A stretch of 64,000 nt of DNA from Paenibacillus sp. FSL R5-0912 (GCF_000758605.1 NZ_CP009282.1:5580001-5644000); one strand, 5' to 3'; counted from the stretch's first letter, positions 52,962-63,030 are shown. Notes: a model not told the origin generated them from the letters alone. Made by a program: numbers and translations.

Positions 52962-53203
52962 GCTTCTGCTCCCCTTTACTGGTCAACATGTATCTCTTTA
53001 CTGTGGTTTATAGATTTATCATAACTAGTAGAGACTTTCAGATATATAATAAATCCAGAGCATAGATAACAATTTGATAACCATGATAATTGTGGGTACA
53101 TGAGGCAGAGCGAGATTACCCTACAGCCATGACACAGCGAATCGGGGCGGCCCTGTGTTTGGAGGAAGTATAAATGCTGGCACTTGGGTGGACGCTCCGG
53201 GTT

Positions 53204-53241
53204 GCTTCGAGATGCTTCGAGATGCTTGGGCTGCTTCGAGC
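53204..53241. repeat. 10-bp tandem repeat
   Basis: GCTTCGAGAT occurs at 53204 and 53214, with degenerate copies at 53224 and 53233. Short low-copy tandem array in the non-coding gap. Confidence 0.7.
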
Positions 53242-53286
53242 TAACTCGAGCCTGGAACAAGAGTTACACTCCCCTCTGGCAGCATT

Positions 53287-53470
53287 AGTTGGAAAAACGT
53301 ATCTTAAATTTGTCTGAATTGGAGTATTAGAGGAATTTAGTTGGAGATATGTATCTTATTTTCGTGGAAATCTTCTTTTTTGTGCCAATACAGGTATAGT
53401 AAGTGCTGTTTTTCCAACTACTGTCTGTCCATGGCCATTCTGCCCGTCAACAAGTGTTGAAAATCCAACT
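53287..53470. repeat. Two direct and two inverted copies of a TAGTTGGA motif
   Basis: AGTTGGA starts at 53287 and 53339 (52 bases apart), each followed within a few bases by GTATCTTA (preceded by AC or T). Its complement TCCAACTA recurs with CCAACT at 53414 and 53465 (51 bases apart). Together they make a large imperfect inverted arrangement. Confidence 0.6.
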
Positions 53471-53477
53471 ATTTCCT

Positions 53478-53530
53478 GACGCCAACACCGACGCCAACGC
53501 GACACCAACTCCAATGCCAACTCCAATGCC
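53478..53530. repeat. 12-bp tandem repeat
   Basis: CCAACTCCAATG is repeated exactly at 53505-53516 and 53517-53528, preceded by degenerate GACGCCAAC copies. Confidence 0.7.
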
Positions 53531-53579
53531 GGTGCAGCCGCCATAAGCTCACGCTGCTCACGCCATCGGTACCCGCATG

Positions 53580-53653
53580 CCTCAGGTGCTATACTCTACT
53601 TCAGGTGTCTCTCTCAGCTTCAGGTGACACTCTCTACTTCAAGTGTCACACTC
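53580..53653. repeat. Degenerate ~19-bp tandem repeat
   Basis: About four copies of a CTTCAGGTG-type unit separated by CTCTCT-type spacers, just before the xylanase terminator hairpin. Confidence 0.55.
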
Positions 53654-53665
53654 ACCCCATCACAA

Positions 53666-53699
53666 AGAGCAGCGGCCCCTATCGGGAGACCGCTGCTCT
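53666..53699 (-). terminator. Hairpin downstream of the xylanase gene
   Basis: AGAGCAGCGG and CCGCTGCTCT form a 10-bp perfect stem. The T-run on the minus strand is short (TTTG). It lies 35 bases after the xylanase stop codon. Confidence 0.7.
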
Positions 53700-53733
53700 G
53701 CTCAAAAGATCCTATAGGCTCGCTGACACTAAT

Positions 53734-56700
53734 CTACGGATTCAAAGCAATTATCCGGTACACCACCACAGCAGCCTGTTCCTTGGTCATCCGGGCCTTC
53801 GGCAGGAAGTAGCCGTTCTGCGCGCCTTGAATCACTCCGGCAGTCCGCAGCTTCTCTATTGCGGCCGAAGCCTCCCCGGTCAGCAAGTTTAGATCCTTGA
53901 AGCCTTGAACAGCAGCGGAGTCACCCTTCAGCCCGATCTGCTGCAACTGGACAACCCGATACATCATCAGCGCCATTTCCTGACGGCTGAGCGTATCGCT
54001 CGGACCGTAGAGCCCGTCTGCTCTCCCTTTGACAATATCCAAAGCTCCGGCAATGCCGATGGCCTTGGCATAAGGGGAATCCATGCTGACATCTTTGAAG
54101 CCTGGAGCGTCAGCAGCAGTCTGAAGGTCAAAGGCATTGACCAGCAGTTGGGCAAATTCTGCCCGGTTCATCAGCGCACCTGCCTCGTAGGAAGCCTCTG
54201 CTCCCAGAGGAAGTATTCCTCTTGCAGCCAGAGCTTCAATGCTCTCGGCGGCCCACTTGCTGCCCTTCTGATCTGTCAGCTTCACTGTAGCGACTGCATA
54301 TTGGCCCAGTACTTTCGCCTGGAAGGAGACATAGCCTGTGGCCGAATCATATTTACGGTCCTTCACCATCACAAGCTTGCCGTTCTCCAGAACCTGATAC
54401 ACCCCAATCTGATGTGCCCGTTCTCCTGCCTTAAGCTCATAAGGGAGCCTCACGGTGAGGGTAGCAGCGTCAACCTTAGTCGTCTTGACTCCATGGATAG
54501 TGAGTGCGAAGTCTAGCACATCGGCTCCATTCAAGCGGTCCTTAACTGCCGCAGGCCATCCGTCCTGCCCCACACGCTTCACCTGCAGCAGAAGGAAATC
54601 TCCGGCCTGTATATCCTGCAATTTCAGCAGTTGCCGGTTCAGGCTTAGGACAGCCCCCAATCCGGTTTCAATCTGAATTTCTGTAATATTCGGCTGTGTG
54701 CTCAGGCTCTGCAGCGGAAGCTGGAGCTGCAGCTCTCCGGCTTCTGCAGCCGGCTTGACCGCAATCTTCAGGATGCCGCCTCCGAGCGACTGGAGCACTG
54801 CCTGCTGCACAGCCTCAGGCGACAGCTTCACATGAAGGATGCCATCCTTATCCGCTACGGGCTGAACAACAATCCGTCCTTCGGTGAAGGTCTCGGCCGG
54901 AGCAGGGGCCCGGGACGTTGGAGCAGAGCCTGAAGATGGGGACGGGGACGTCCCTTCAGGCGGAGCCTCCGGTGCCGCCGTAGGCGACACAAAGCTTAGA
55001 ATCCCGAAATGGGAGGTATCCCGCCACGTATCCTCTCCCTTATCATTCCATTTGCTTGTACTGCGCTTCCCAGCACCTTGATCATCATTGACCTGGATAT
55101 CAAGCCCGATAGAGCTGCCCGGTGTTGCCTTGACCGTTCCGAAATCAATTTTGGCTTCTACACGATACCCGGTGTCCGTGTGAACGACCGCGCTGGTTAA
55201 TCTGCTCACCGAGGCCCCTCCTCCAAAGGAAGCCACATTATTGATATTAATCCGGTATTGACCGTCGTCCCCCTCATAGTACGGAGTTCTGTTGAAATTC
55301 TCATCAATGAAGATTTCAACGGAATCCTGGTCCCATGGATTCACGGCATCTGCCTTGAGCAAGGCATCCTTCACATCTAAGATCAGATATAGGCTGTCCT
55401 CCGTCCACAACGATCTCGCTTCTGCGGTGGTGCTGTAAGGAGCGGCAGACATTTTTACCTGAAAAGGCTTCGCTTTCTCCCATTCCGCATCCATCTGTCC
55501 GTCGATCTTCACCTGACCTTTCACCGATTCCGCAGAATTAGGCATCGCGGTGTAACGGATGACCCCGTAATGACTCGTATCCGTATCCTGGGATCTGCTT
55601 CTGTCATTCCAGTAAGCGGGTACGGCCTCCGGAACACCGGCATCGCTCACCCGGATATCCAGACCCATCTCCAAGCCTGCGGAGCCGCTGACCGATACGA
55701 GCGGAATCTTCGCTTCGATCGTATAGCCACCCCCCTGCCCGGTGCTTACGAAGCTGATCCCTTCTGTCCCGGTGCCTGAACGCTGGAGTGTAATCTTCCG
55801 GTCATCCGGCTCATAGGCAGAGGTCTTGCTGTTATTCTCATCCAGGAAGATTTCAACCTTATCTTCTCCGTTCAGACTTGGGTCGGTAACGTCTACCTTC
55901 ACATATAGGTTCTGCGGGTCCCACAGGGTATGAACCTTGGCAGTTACAGTACTCCCCTGTTCAAGCGGAACCGCCGCTGTCTTGTTCCACAGCGATTTCC
56001 CGGCTTCGCCGAACTTTGGCGTGCCTTCCAGAGCCAAAGCTACATTATGCAAGGCCGGGAGCTTGGAAGGATCAACCGCGCCCCAGTAGGCCGGCTTCGC
56101 TTTTAACTGCTCGTCGAATAACATGGCATGGTTATTGTAGCTTTTCTCATCCTGCACTCCCCAGATGGAGACCGAGGAGATGTTGTCCTTATACTTCTTG
56201 TAAAGTTCAAACAGATCCTTATACCGTTTCCCTTGCTGCGCAGCGATACCGGCCGGTAGCGGCGAGTCAGGGCTTATGCCTGTATCCACATCCAGCTCGG
56301 TGATCTGAATATCCAGTCCCAGCTGCGAATACATTTGAATGGTTTTTTCTATCTCCTGAGTGCTCGGGGAGTACAAACCATGATGTGACTGGAGGCCCAC
56401 ACCGTCAATCAGATTCTTCGCCTTAAGCCGCTTCAGCAACTGATAGATATGCTCACGCTTTTCCGGTACCTCGGTGTAATAGTCGTTATAATAGAGCTTC
56501 GCTTCCGGATCGGCCGCCCGGGCAAATTCAAAGGCCTTCTCGATATAGTCCGGACCAATCAGGTTATACCAAGTTGTCAGTCTCATTCCATTGGGACCGC
56601 CGCCATTGTCGGCAATCGCTTCGTTCACTACATCCCAAGCATAGATCTTGCCTTTATAGCGCTGCATGACGGTCTCAATATAGCTCTGCAGACGCTCCAG

Positions 56701-58062
56701 CAACAGCTCTCTGCTTGCCGGCTTCCCGGCATCGGTGAACATCCATTCTGCGGCATCAGTGTGCCATAGCAGCGCGTGTCCCCGGAGCCCCATTCCGTTC
56801 GCTTGGGCAAAATTCACATATTTATCAGCCCCGTCAAAGACATAGGTACCCTCTTCAGGCGCAATAAATTTAGGCTTCATTTCATAGGTTGCCGTGATAC
56901 TGTTGAAGTGCTTCTTCAGCAGCTCCCCGTAGATCCCTTCCATTTGCCAGGAATACGCAGCGGCTCCGATCGCGAAGTCGTCAGCGAAGACCTCTTTTAA
57001 CCCGGGAATATCCTGTTCAATACTCATCTCCGGGGCAGGCTCAATCAATACATCATCGACATAGAAGGATAAGGTATCTACGGTATCCTCCGTAATGTAG
57101 GGAGTCTCCACGAAAAGGTTCATTTCAGACGGCTGGTCGCTGTACTGGAATTTGCCCTTGAGCAGATGCCATTGCTCCCATTGATCCGCCTTAATACTAA
57201 CCTTATCAATCGCATTCCAGCTCTCGGAGCCGGCTTTCTTATACACGGTCATCTGCAGGCTTTGGTCTACCTCCGGCTTCTCCTTAAGGCGCACAGCCAT
57301 AGAGATCTGGTAGCTTTTGCCCGGCCGCAGATGCTCCTTCACACTCAGGCTTGGGCCATAAAAGCTGCGCTGTCTCTCCTCTACCAGCATACTGTGAGTC
57401 CCGGTGTTAGCGGCTTCCTGGCTCACCGTAAGCGATTCCGGTCCAATCCGGTTCTTCCAGCCCTGCAGCGTCCCGTCTTCAAAGTCCGTGCGCAGCCCTT
57501 CCTCCCCGTCCGGAATGTCAACCGCTGCGGCAGAGATCTTGACATCGTCCACGTAGAATGCGTTTCCTGCTGCGGCTTCTGCATAAATCTCCGTGAAGCC
57601 TACATTACTACCTGTAATAAAAGTACCTTCAAGATAAGTCCATTCCTCCGACCACTTCGCTCCGTTAAATTCCGCTACTGGCTTCCAGTCCTCGGTTTCA
57701 CCGATTTTGGTATGCACCGTAAATTTGACCGGCGCCGGAGATTTCACCCAAGCTCCCACGGTGTAGGCTGTATTCGGAGCCATGTGATCCGTCAGAACCT
57801 GATTGGGCCCTTCCCAATCCTTGGTACGTCCATCCACATACAGGCTGTAGGCGCCCCCATGATAGACCGCCTTCGTTACTGTAAGCTGTTCGTCGCCTTT
57901 CTTGGTCCAGCCCTGTACGGTGCCGTCCTCATAATCAGAAGCAAGAATAACGGCCGGGCCTCCCTCAGCCGCAGCATGGACCGGAGTCCGCATGGGCAGC
58001 ACTGAAGCAGCGAAGACCATCAGCGCAAGAGCCCCTATCATGATTTGTTTACGACCAAACAT
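53734..58062 (-). CDS. Multidomain SLH-anchored endo-beta-1,4-xylanase (GH10)
   Basis: A 1442-residue secreted enzyme. A signal peptide (about 1-31) is followed by two CBM22-type xylan-binding domains (about 40-185 and 195-350), a GH10 catalytic domain (about 360-690) with acid/base Glu in WDVVNEAI and nucleophile Glu in ITELDV, two CBM9-type domains (about 700-870 and 880-1060), a Pro/Ser/Ala linker (near 1075-1100), a beta-rich domain I cannot name, and three SLH repeats (about 1262-1442). This is the architecture of large surface-bound xylanases such as Paenibacillus Xyn10A. Earlier in-frame ATG codons exist, but AAGGAGG lies 6 bases before the ATG at 58062, which begins the signal peptide. 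It degrades xylan outside the cell while tethered to the wall. Confidence 0.95.
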   Translation of the reverse strand: MFGRKQIMIGALALMVFAASVLPMRTPVHAAAEGGPAVILASDYEDGTVQGWTKKGDEQLTVTKAVYHGGAYSLYVDGRTKDWEGPNQVLTDHMAPNTAYTVGAWVKSPAPVKFTVHTKIGETEDWKPVAEFNGAKWSEEWTYLEGTFITGSNVGFTEIYAEAAAGNAFYVDDVKISAAAVDIPDGEEGLRTDFEDGTLQGWKNRIGPESLTVSQEAANTGTHSMLVEERQRSFYGPSLSVKEHLRPGKSYQISMAVRLKEKPEVDQSLQMTVYKKAGSESWNAIDKVSIKADQWEQWHLLKGKFQYSDQPSEMNLFVETPYITEDTVDTLSFYVDDVLIEPAPEMSIEQDIPGLKEVFADDFAIGAAAYSWQMEGIYGELLKKHFNSITATYEMKPKFIAPEEGTYVFDGADKYVNFAQANGMGLRGHALLWHTDAAEWMFTDAGKPASRELLLERLQSYIETVMQRYKGKIYAWDVVNEAIADNGGGPNGMRLTTWYNLIGPDYIEKAFEFARAADPEAKLYYNDYYTEVPEKREHIYQLLKRLKAKNLIDGVGLQSHHGLYSPSTQEIEKTIQMYSQLGLDIQITELDVDTGISPDSPLPAGIAAQQGKRYKDLFELYKKYKDNISSVSIWGVQDEKSYNNHAMLFDEQLKAKPAYWGAVDPSKLPALHNVALALEGTPKFGEAGKSLWNKTAAVPLEQGSTVTAKVHTLWDPQNLYVKVDVTDPSLNGEDKVEIFLDENNSKTSAYEPDDRKITLQRSGTGTEGISFVSTGQGGGYTIEAKIPLVSVSGSAGLEMGLDIRVSDAGVPEAVPAYWNDRSRSQDTDTSHYGVIRYTAMPNSAESVKGQVKIDGQMDAEWEKAKPFQVKMSAAPYSTTAEARSLWTEDSLYLILDVKDALLKADAVNPWDQDSVEIFIDENFNRTPYYEGDDGQYRININNVASFGGGASVSRLTSAVVHTDTGYRVEAKIDFGTVKATPGSSIGLDIQVNDDQGAGKRSTSKWNDKGEDTWRDTSHFGILSFVSPTAAPEAPPEGTSPSPSSGSAPTSRAPAPAETFTEGRIVVQPVADKDGILHVKLSPEAVQQAVLQSLGGGILKIAVKPAAEAGELQLQLPLQSLSTQPNITEIQIETGLGAVLSLNRQLLKLQDIQAGDFLLLQVKRVGQDGWPAAVKDRLNGADVLDFALTIHGVKTTKVDAATLTVRLPYELKAGERAHQIGVYQVLENGKLVMVKDRKYDSATGYVSFQAKVLGQYAVATVKLTDQKGSKWAAESIEALAARGILPLGAEASYEAGALMNRAEFAQLLVNAFDLQTAADAPGFKDVSMDSPYAKAIGIAGALDIVKGRADGLYGPSDTLSRQEMALMMYRVVQLQQIGLKGDSAAVQGFKDLNLLTGEASAAIEKLRTAGVIQGAQNGYFLPKARMTKEQAAVVVYRIIALNP

Positions 58063-58293
58063 TCGTATCCTCCTTCGGTTCATCCCTATCCAGCGGATTC
58101 CTGATTGAATTATAGCCGTTTGGAAAACGTTTACAAATAACAATATGGATGGATAGATAACAAAATGATGAGCGGAGAGAGGAAATTAACCTGCGAGGGG
58201 GAAAAGCGGGCGACGGGGAGACCTGTTCTGCATTATAAGTGTGTTTTGTAGAACGAAAACCGGCCCGGCCCACGCACTCCAGCACATTGCGAT
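58063..58293. other. Upstream region of the xylanase gene
   Basis: About 230 bases expected to hold the xylanase promoter. No clear operator or second gene is visible. Confidence 0.4.
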
Positions 58294-58627
58294 TGTATTC
58301 GGTTTTTCGCATACATCCGCCCCGCTTGCCTACACGCTGCCCACTGTATTCGGTTTTTCGCATACATCCGCCCCGCTTGCCTACACGCTGCCCACTGTAT
58401 TCGGTTTTTCGCGTACATTCGGCCCACTTGCCTACATGCTGCCCGTTGTATTCGGTTTTTCGCGTACATTCGGCCCACTTGCCTACACGCTGCCCACTGT
58501 ATTCGGTTTTTCGCATACATTCGGCCCACTTGCCTGCATGCCTGCACATTGTATTCGGTTTTTCGCGTACATTCGGCCCACTTGCCTGCATGCCTGCACA
58601 TTGTATTCGGTTTTTCGCGTACATCCT
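58294..58627. repeat. 51/52-bp minisatellite, seven units
   Basis: TGTATTCGGTTTTTCGC occurs at 58294, 58345, 58396, 58447, 58498, 58550 and 58602: five units with period 51 by the first steps, then two steps of 52. The rest of each unit (ACAT-C-GCCC, CTTGCCT, CTGCCC-type) is also conserved, so this is a tandem array and not CRISPR. Each core begins TGTAT and ends near ATACA, giving a small inverted repeat. It lies between the GH95 gene end and the xylanase promoter. Confidence 0.92.
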
Positions 58628-58685
58628 GGGCTCCTCGTTTATCGTTTGGCCTGTCTGGTGGAATCCGGGCAGTGTCCGCTACAAC

Positions 58686-58723
58686 ACAAAAGCAGCACAC
58701 TCCATCCACCTGAAGTGTACTGC
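58686..58723 (-). terminator. Rho-independent terminator of the GH95 gene
   Basis: On the minus strand, GCAGTACACT and AGTGTGCTGC pair over 10 bp with one mismatch around 12 bases, followed by TTTTGTGTT. It lies 30 bases after the stop codon at 58753. Confidence 0.8.
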
Positions 58724-58752
58724 AATCTGTATGGACTATTATTTACTCTGCC

Positions 58753-61143
58753 TTATTTACTCTGCATTATTTGCTCGCCATACTGTACGACTATACGGTC
58801 CCCCGGCTGTGTCTGTAGACTAATCAGCCCGTCCGGAGAAAGCTCCAGGCGCTGTTGGTGTTCCCCGCTCATAACCTTCACAGGGCGTTCTGCCAGAATA
58901 GAGCATATTCCCCCGTGATGAGACGTAATTTCAACTTGCCCTAGGGCTCCCGCAGTCCAGGTCAGGCTTACTTCAAAGCCGCCGCGTGCCCGCAGTCCCT
59001 TCACCCTTCCCTCACCCCAGCTTGCCGGCAAGGCGGGCAGGAACTCCAGATACCCCTGGTGCGATTGCAGCAGCATCTCGGCAATCCCTGCCGTAGCTGC
59101 AAAGTTCCCGTCAATCTGGAACGGCGGGTGGGCGTCGAACAGGTTCGGATAGACACCGCCGCGTTCATTGTTAATGGCCTCCGGCTTGACCAGTGTTAAC
59201 AGATTGGAGATCAGCTGCTTGGCCCGGTCACCCTGTTTGAATCTGGCCCACAGTCCGATTTTCCAGCCCAGACTCCAGCCTGTTCCTCCGTCCCCGCGAT
59301 TCTCAAGTGAGGTTCTGGCCGCTTCATACAGTCCGGGAACCAGCTTCTCTGTAATCGATCTTCCGGGATAGACCCCGACCAGATGGGAGACATGGCGGTG
59401 ATGCACATCCTCGCCCTGCAGATCAACCGACCACTCCTGAAGCTGGCCTTGCGCACCGATCTGCAGCGGCAGCAGCCGCGCCTTGGCAGCTTGCAGAGTC
59501 TGAATGAATTCTCCATCAAGCTGGAGCAATTCCGCAGCCTGGATACAGTTTGTGAACAGCTCCGCAATCAGCGTCAAATCCATCGTCGCCGCTTCACTGA
59601 CCGCGTACCGCTTGTCCCCGTCTACGATTTTGTGTTCAGGGGAAGTGGATGGGGAAGTAATGAGATACCCGTCCTTGTTCTCAATCAGCCAGTCCAGGCA
59701 GAACATAGCCGATTCCTTCATCACAGGGTATGCGCTCTCCCGGAGATAGGACAGATCACCGCTGAATGCGTAGTGCTCCCACAAATGCTGGGTTAGCCAT
59801 ACTCCGCCCATCGCCCAGGATGCCCATACCGGATCGCCATCGCCGAAGCCTCCAACGGGAGCCGTCTGCGCCCAGAGATCCGCATTATGATGGGCTACCC
59901 AGCCGCGGGCGCCATAGTTCGTGCGGGCGGTCTCCCTGCCGTTGACTGCCAGCCTCCGGGTATAGTCAATCAGAGGCTGATGCAGCTCCGCCATATTGCA
60001 GACCTCTGCCGGCCAATAATTCATTTCCGCATTGATATTCAGCGTATAGTTGCTGCTCCAGGGCGCCCGGGTATCCTGATTCCAGATGCCCTGCAGATTC
60101 GCCGGCTGCGTTCCCGGACGGGAGCTTGCAATCAGCAGGTAGCGGCCATAATGGAACAGGAGCTCTACCAGACCCGGATCATTGCTTCCGTAGGCGGCAA
60201 TTCTCTGATCCATCGGCATACCCTCCGGGGCCAGGCTCTCTCCAAGGTGCAGCTCTACCCGGTCAAACAGCTCACGGTGGTCGGCAACATGACGGCCCAG
60301 CAGCCCGGCATAAGGCTCATCAATAATGCGCTGCACAACTTGCGCAGTGTGCTGCTGCACGTCGTAATCCGCCTTCACTGTGCCGGATTCCGCATCGAAG
60401 GAGGTCGCTGCGCTGAAATAGAGAACGGCTTCCGTCGCTCCCGTTACACGGATACCCTCTGCTGTGGCTTCAAGGGTTCCCCCGGTCTGCACAGCGGCCA
60501 GGCGGCCGTGGAACTCCAGACTTCGCGGAGACTCCCCGCCATAGCGGACCGGTTCATCCACATCGTAGTAATTCGGTGCCACATATTCCGGGGCATGTCC
60601 CATGATCGTGTAATGCTCCCCCTCTGCTTCCGAGCGGAAGCGGAGCGGACTGTCCAGCTTCGCCCGGAAGCTGATCGCATGGTCCTTGCTTGCCGAGAGA
60701 CGGACAACAATTACCTGATCGGGATGAGAGGCAAAGACCTCACGGCTATACCGGATACCGCCGATCTCATAGGAGACGGTGCCGATACCCGTTGACAGAT
60801 CCAGATTCCGGCTGTAGTCTCCTTGAATGACCTGTCCATGCTCCATCGTAAGGAGCAGATCCCCGAACGGCAGATACGACTGTACATACGGACCCATCAT
60901 TTGCTTGCACAGCTCATCTGCTTCTTCATTTTTGCCTTCTGCAATCAGTGCCCTTACTTTAGGGAGAATCTCCTTGGCCCCGGGGTTATTCCAGTCTGTC
61001 TTATATCCTGACCACAGGGTATCCTCATTCAGAGCCAGTCGTTCCTTCTCGATACCGCCAAAAATCATCGCTCCCAGTCTTCCGTTCCCGACTGGAAGCG
61101 CCTCCACCCAATAAGTGGCAGGCGTATTAAATGAAATATTCAT
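58753..61143 (-). CDS. GH95-family alpha-L-fucosidase/alpha-L-galactosidase
   Basis: A 796-residue enzyme with the complete GH95 pattern: [14 protein letters not shown] and LNEDTLWSG in the N-terminal beta domain, [13 protein letters not shown] and [40 protein letters not shown] and [19 protein letters not shown] in the alpha/alpha barrel. The conserved Asn/Asp and Glu residues of the inverting mechanism lie in these motifs. No signal peptide is present, so it acts on imported oligosaccharides in the cytoplasm. GGAGG lies 11 bases before the ATG at 61143; the ATG 18 bases upstream forms part of that site. It is downstream of a toroid protein and a sugar ABC transporter, so these four are likely one operon. 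Confidence 0.92.
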   Translation of the reverse strand: MNISFNTPATYWVEALPVGNGRLGAMIFGGIEKERLALNEDTLWSGYKTDWNNPGAKEILPKVRALIAEGKNEEADELCKQMMGPYVQSYLPFGDLLLTMEHGQVIQGDYSRNLDLSTGIGTVSYEIGGIRYSREVFASHPDQVIVVRLSASKDHAISFRAKLDSPLRFRSEAEGEHYTIMGHAPEYVAPNYYDVDEPVRYGGESPRSLEFHGRLAAVQTGGTLEATAEGIRVTGATEAVLYFSAATSFDAESGTVKADYDVQQHTAQVVQRIIDEPYAGLLGRHVADHRELFDRVELHLGESLAPEGMPMDQRIAAYGSNDPGLVELLFHYGRYLLIASSRPGTQPANLQGIWNQDTRAPWSSNYTLNINAEMNYWPAEVCNMAELHQPLIDYTRRLAVNGRETARTNYGARGWVAHHNADLWAQTAPVGGFGDGDPVWASWAMGGVWLTQHLWEHYAFSGDLSYLRESAYPVMKESAMFCLDWLIENKDGYLITSPSTSPEHKIVDGDKRYAVSEAATMDLTLIAELFTNCIQAAELLQLDGEFIQTLQAAKARLLPLQIGAQGQLQEWSVDLQGEDVHHRHVSHLVGVYPGRSITEKLVPGLYEAARTSLENRGDGGTGWSLGWKIGLWARFKQGDRAKQLISNLLTLVKPEAINNERGGVYPNLFDAHPPFQIDGNFAATAGIAEMLLQSHQGYLEFLPALPASWGEGRVKGLRARGGFEVSLTWTAGALGQVEITSHHGGICSILAERPVKVMSGEHQQRLELSPDGLISLQTQPGDRIVVQYGEQIMQSK

Positions 61144-61226
61144 TGCGCAGACTACCTCCATACACCTTAATTTCTATACTGCTGAACCCTTCAATCCTGA
61201 CAACACTATCATTATATAAGCTTCCA

Positions 61227-62960
61227 TCAGGAAAGACGAATCCGCAGTGTATAATCCAGCGGTGTTATCAGTGTCACAATGACCTTCTGACAGCCGTCCG
61301 GATAGCTCATGCCACGGATGTCCGCCAAGTGATGCTCATGGCAGCCCTGGTCGAGCTCCATCCAGTCCTCACCGGAGCTGTAGCGCAGCGTGCCGTTTGT
61401 CCAGAATGCTGCCCCGTTCATTCCCGGCACCGGCGTCAGCGCAGAACCTTCAAGTCTGCCCTCGCTCCCAAAGAGCAGGACGATCTGGGTCAGCACATCC
61501 ACCGGGGATGGTGCAATGAAGTGCAGATCCCAACCGGCATCGTTCTCACTTACCTGGACGGAGACTCCGCTTACCTGAGAATGGGTGAGCGCTCTCTCTC
61601 CATGAGGCAGCAGATACCAGGGACTGCAGGGAAAACCGGATCGGGAAGGCAGCTTGTCCGCCGGAATCGTACCGTAGTAGCCCTTCTCAGCGACTGACTC
61701 AAGCCGGAAGCCGGTCTCCATCTCCGCAAGCGAGTCCATGGTAATCAGTCCCGGCTCGAAGCTCGAAGCCAGCTGAACCCCAAGCAGCTTTGCCCGGCCA
61801 TGCCGCAGAGAGAACAGAGAGGAGGCTTCGGTCATCACACTTACGCTGGTCGCTCCGCTGCGGACCCGGACGACCTGTGCGCCGAATTCCGTATGCTGCT
61901 TGCTGTGGCGGACAGGGCCACCGTAACCGTCCTGCCCGATTCTGCCCAACAACTCCTGACGGCCCCACATGCCATTGATTACCTTGCGGTACCGCTCAGG
62001 CAATTGTCCCGGTTGAACAGAAGAGGCCTGCATCTGCGGATACAGCAGGAAGCCCAGCATAATCTGATTGGGCAGCGAACCCGGATGTGTAATCGAGCCG
62101 CCCGCCAAGTCGGCGAGGGCAGCGAATTCAGGGTCGCCGTCATGCTCAGCCATCAGCTTATAGCACAGGTAATAATCTGCCAGCGAGTAGACACTTCCGA
62201 AATCCTGCCGCCCCGAATAATCGGTTACTACCTCCCCATCCGGATGAACCAGATATTTCATCATCCCAAGGTTCTGGCGGACCGGCTCCAGCAGCTCAGG
62301 CCGGCTCAAATCCTGCGCAGCATAATAGAGCATTATGTCACTGACCGTGTTATAGATTCCGTTACTCCGTTCTGTCCACTCTCCATCCGGGGTGATATCC
62401 ATCCCCTCCTGAAGCCATTCTCCGGCCCTGGATTGCAGTGATTCCAGCGCAAATATCCGGTATAAAGAACCCAATGCCGCTGTCAGCACCCAGCGGTGAT
62501 TAGGTGTATGTACGCCGCCGCTCAGCATCGCCGGAATCGTCCGCTCCAGGAAGGTTCTAATCTGCCCAGCCACCGGCATCAGCGGTTGCCAGGTCTGCCG
62601 CTCCAGCAGCGTGAGGATATTGGTTAATCCGACTACAACAAACGCCGTATCCGGCGGGGAATGATAATTCGTCCAGCCCGGTGATATCGTACCATCGTCA
62701 TGCTGAAACCGCAGCATGAAATCCATTGCCACATGCAACTGCTCCAGCAGCACCAGATCCCGGTAATATCGCGACAGAGGATTCACCAGCGCAGCAGCCC
62801 ATGCCGCAAGGTACTGGGCCGTACCTGTGTGATTCGGCCAGGCAACACCGCTTAGCGGATCACGCACGCCCCCGAAATACCGGCTCTCCCGGTCACCAAT
62901 TTGCTGCTCCATGGATTCCTGTGTCCATTTGTCATTAATGGCAGTTACCTTCTTGAACAT
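61227..62960 (-). CDS. Predicted alpha/alpha-toroid protein, possible polysaccharide lyase or hydrolase
   Basis: A 577-residue cytoplasmic protein without signal peptide. The N-terminal ~370 residues are helix-rich, with GTAQYLAAWAAALV, DDGTISPGWTNYHSPPDTAF and HTPNHRWVLTAALGSLYRIF stretches typical of an alpha/alpha barrel. The C-terminal ~200 residues are beta-rich. That order is shared by heparinase-like lyases and several glycosidase families, but I cannot place it in a named family and no catalytic residue can be asserted. GGGGGA precedes the ATG. It lies between an LplC-type permease and the GH95 gene, which argues for a role in degrading the imported oligosaccharide. Confidence 0.7.
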   Translation of the reverse strand: MFKKVTAINDKWTQESMEQQIGDRESRYFGGVRDPLSGVAWPNHTGTAQYLAAWAAALVNPLSRYYRDLVLLEQLHVAMDFMLRFQHDDGTISPGWTNYHSPPDTAFVVVGLTNILTLLERQTWQPLMPVAGQIRTFLERTIPAMLSGGVHTPNHRWVLTAALGSLYRIFALESLQSRAGEWLQEGMDITPDGEWTERSNGIYNTVSDIMLYYAAQDLSRPELLEPVRQNLGMMKYLVHPDGEVVTDYSGRQDFGSVYSLADYYLCYKLMAEHDGDPEFAALADLAGGSITHPGSLPNQIMLGFLLYPQMQASSVQPGQLPERYRKVINGMWGRQELLGRIGQDGYGGPVRHSKQHTEFGAQVVRVRSGATSVSVMTEASSLFSLRHGRAKLLGVQLASSFEPGLITMDSLAEMETGFRLESVAEKGYYGTIPADKLPSRSGFPCSPWYLLPHGERALTHSQVSGVSVQVSENDAGWDLHFIAPSPVDVLTQIVLLFGSEGRLEGSALTPVPGMNGAAFWTNGTLRYSSGEDWMELDQGCHEHHLADIRGMSYPDGCQKVIVTLITPLDYTLRIRLS

Positions 62961-63030
62961 CTGCCTGTTCCCCCTATCCGTCAGCCATTTTTGGGTATGA
63001 ATACTACAACACCTGCTCCAGGCGAGAGCC

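Larger units (their letters stand above)
52962..53733. other. Repeat-rich intergenic region without a gene
   Basis: About 770 bases between the LplB-type gene and the end of the xylanase gene. It holds several short tandem repeats (listed separately), two direct then two inverted copies of a TAGTTGGA motif, and the xylanase hairpin. No frame has a plausible start and protein-like composition. Confidence 0.6.

Noticed and set aside
52976-53260. A 94-codon minus-strand frame in the repeat-rich gap
   Set aside because: It is built partly from the GCTTCGAGAT repeat, has no ribosome binding site and resembles no protein.
58294-58627. CRISPR array
   Set aside because: The whole 51/52-bp unit is conserved, with no variable spacers, and no cas genes are in the window. 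It is a tandem minisatellite.
58049-58918. Overlapping 150-225 codon reading frames across the repeat array on both strands
   Set aside because: They exist only because a 51-bp unit keeps several frames open. No ribosome binding sites, and the proteins are pure repeat translations.
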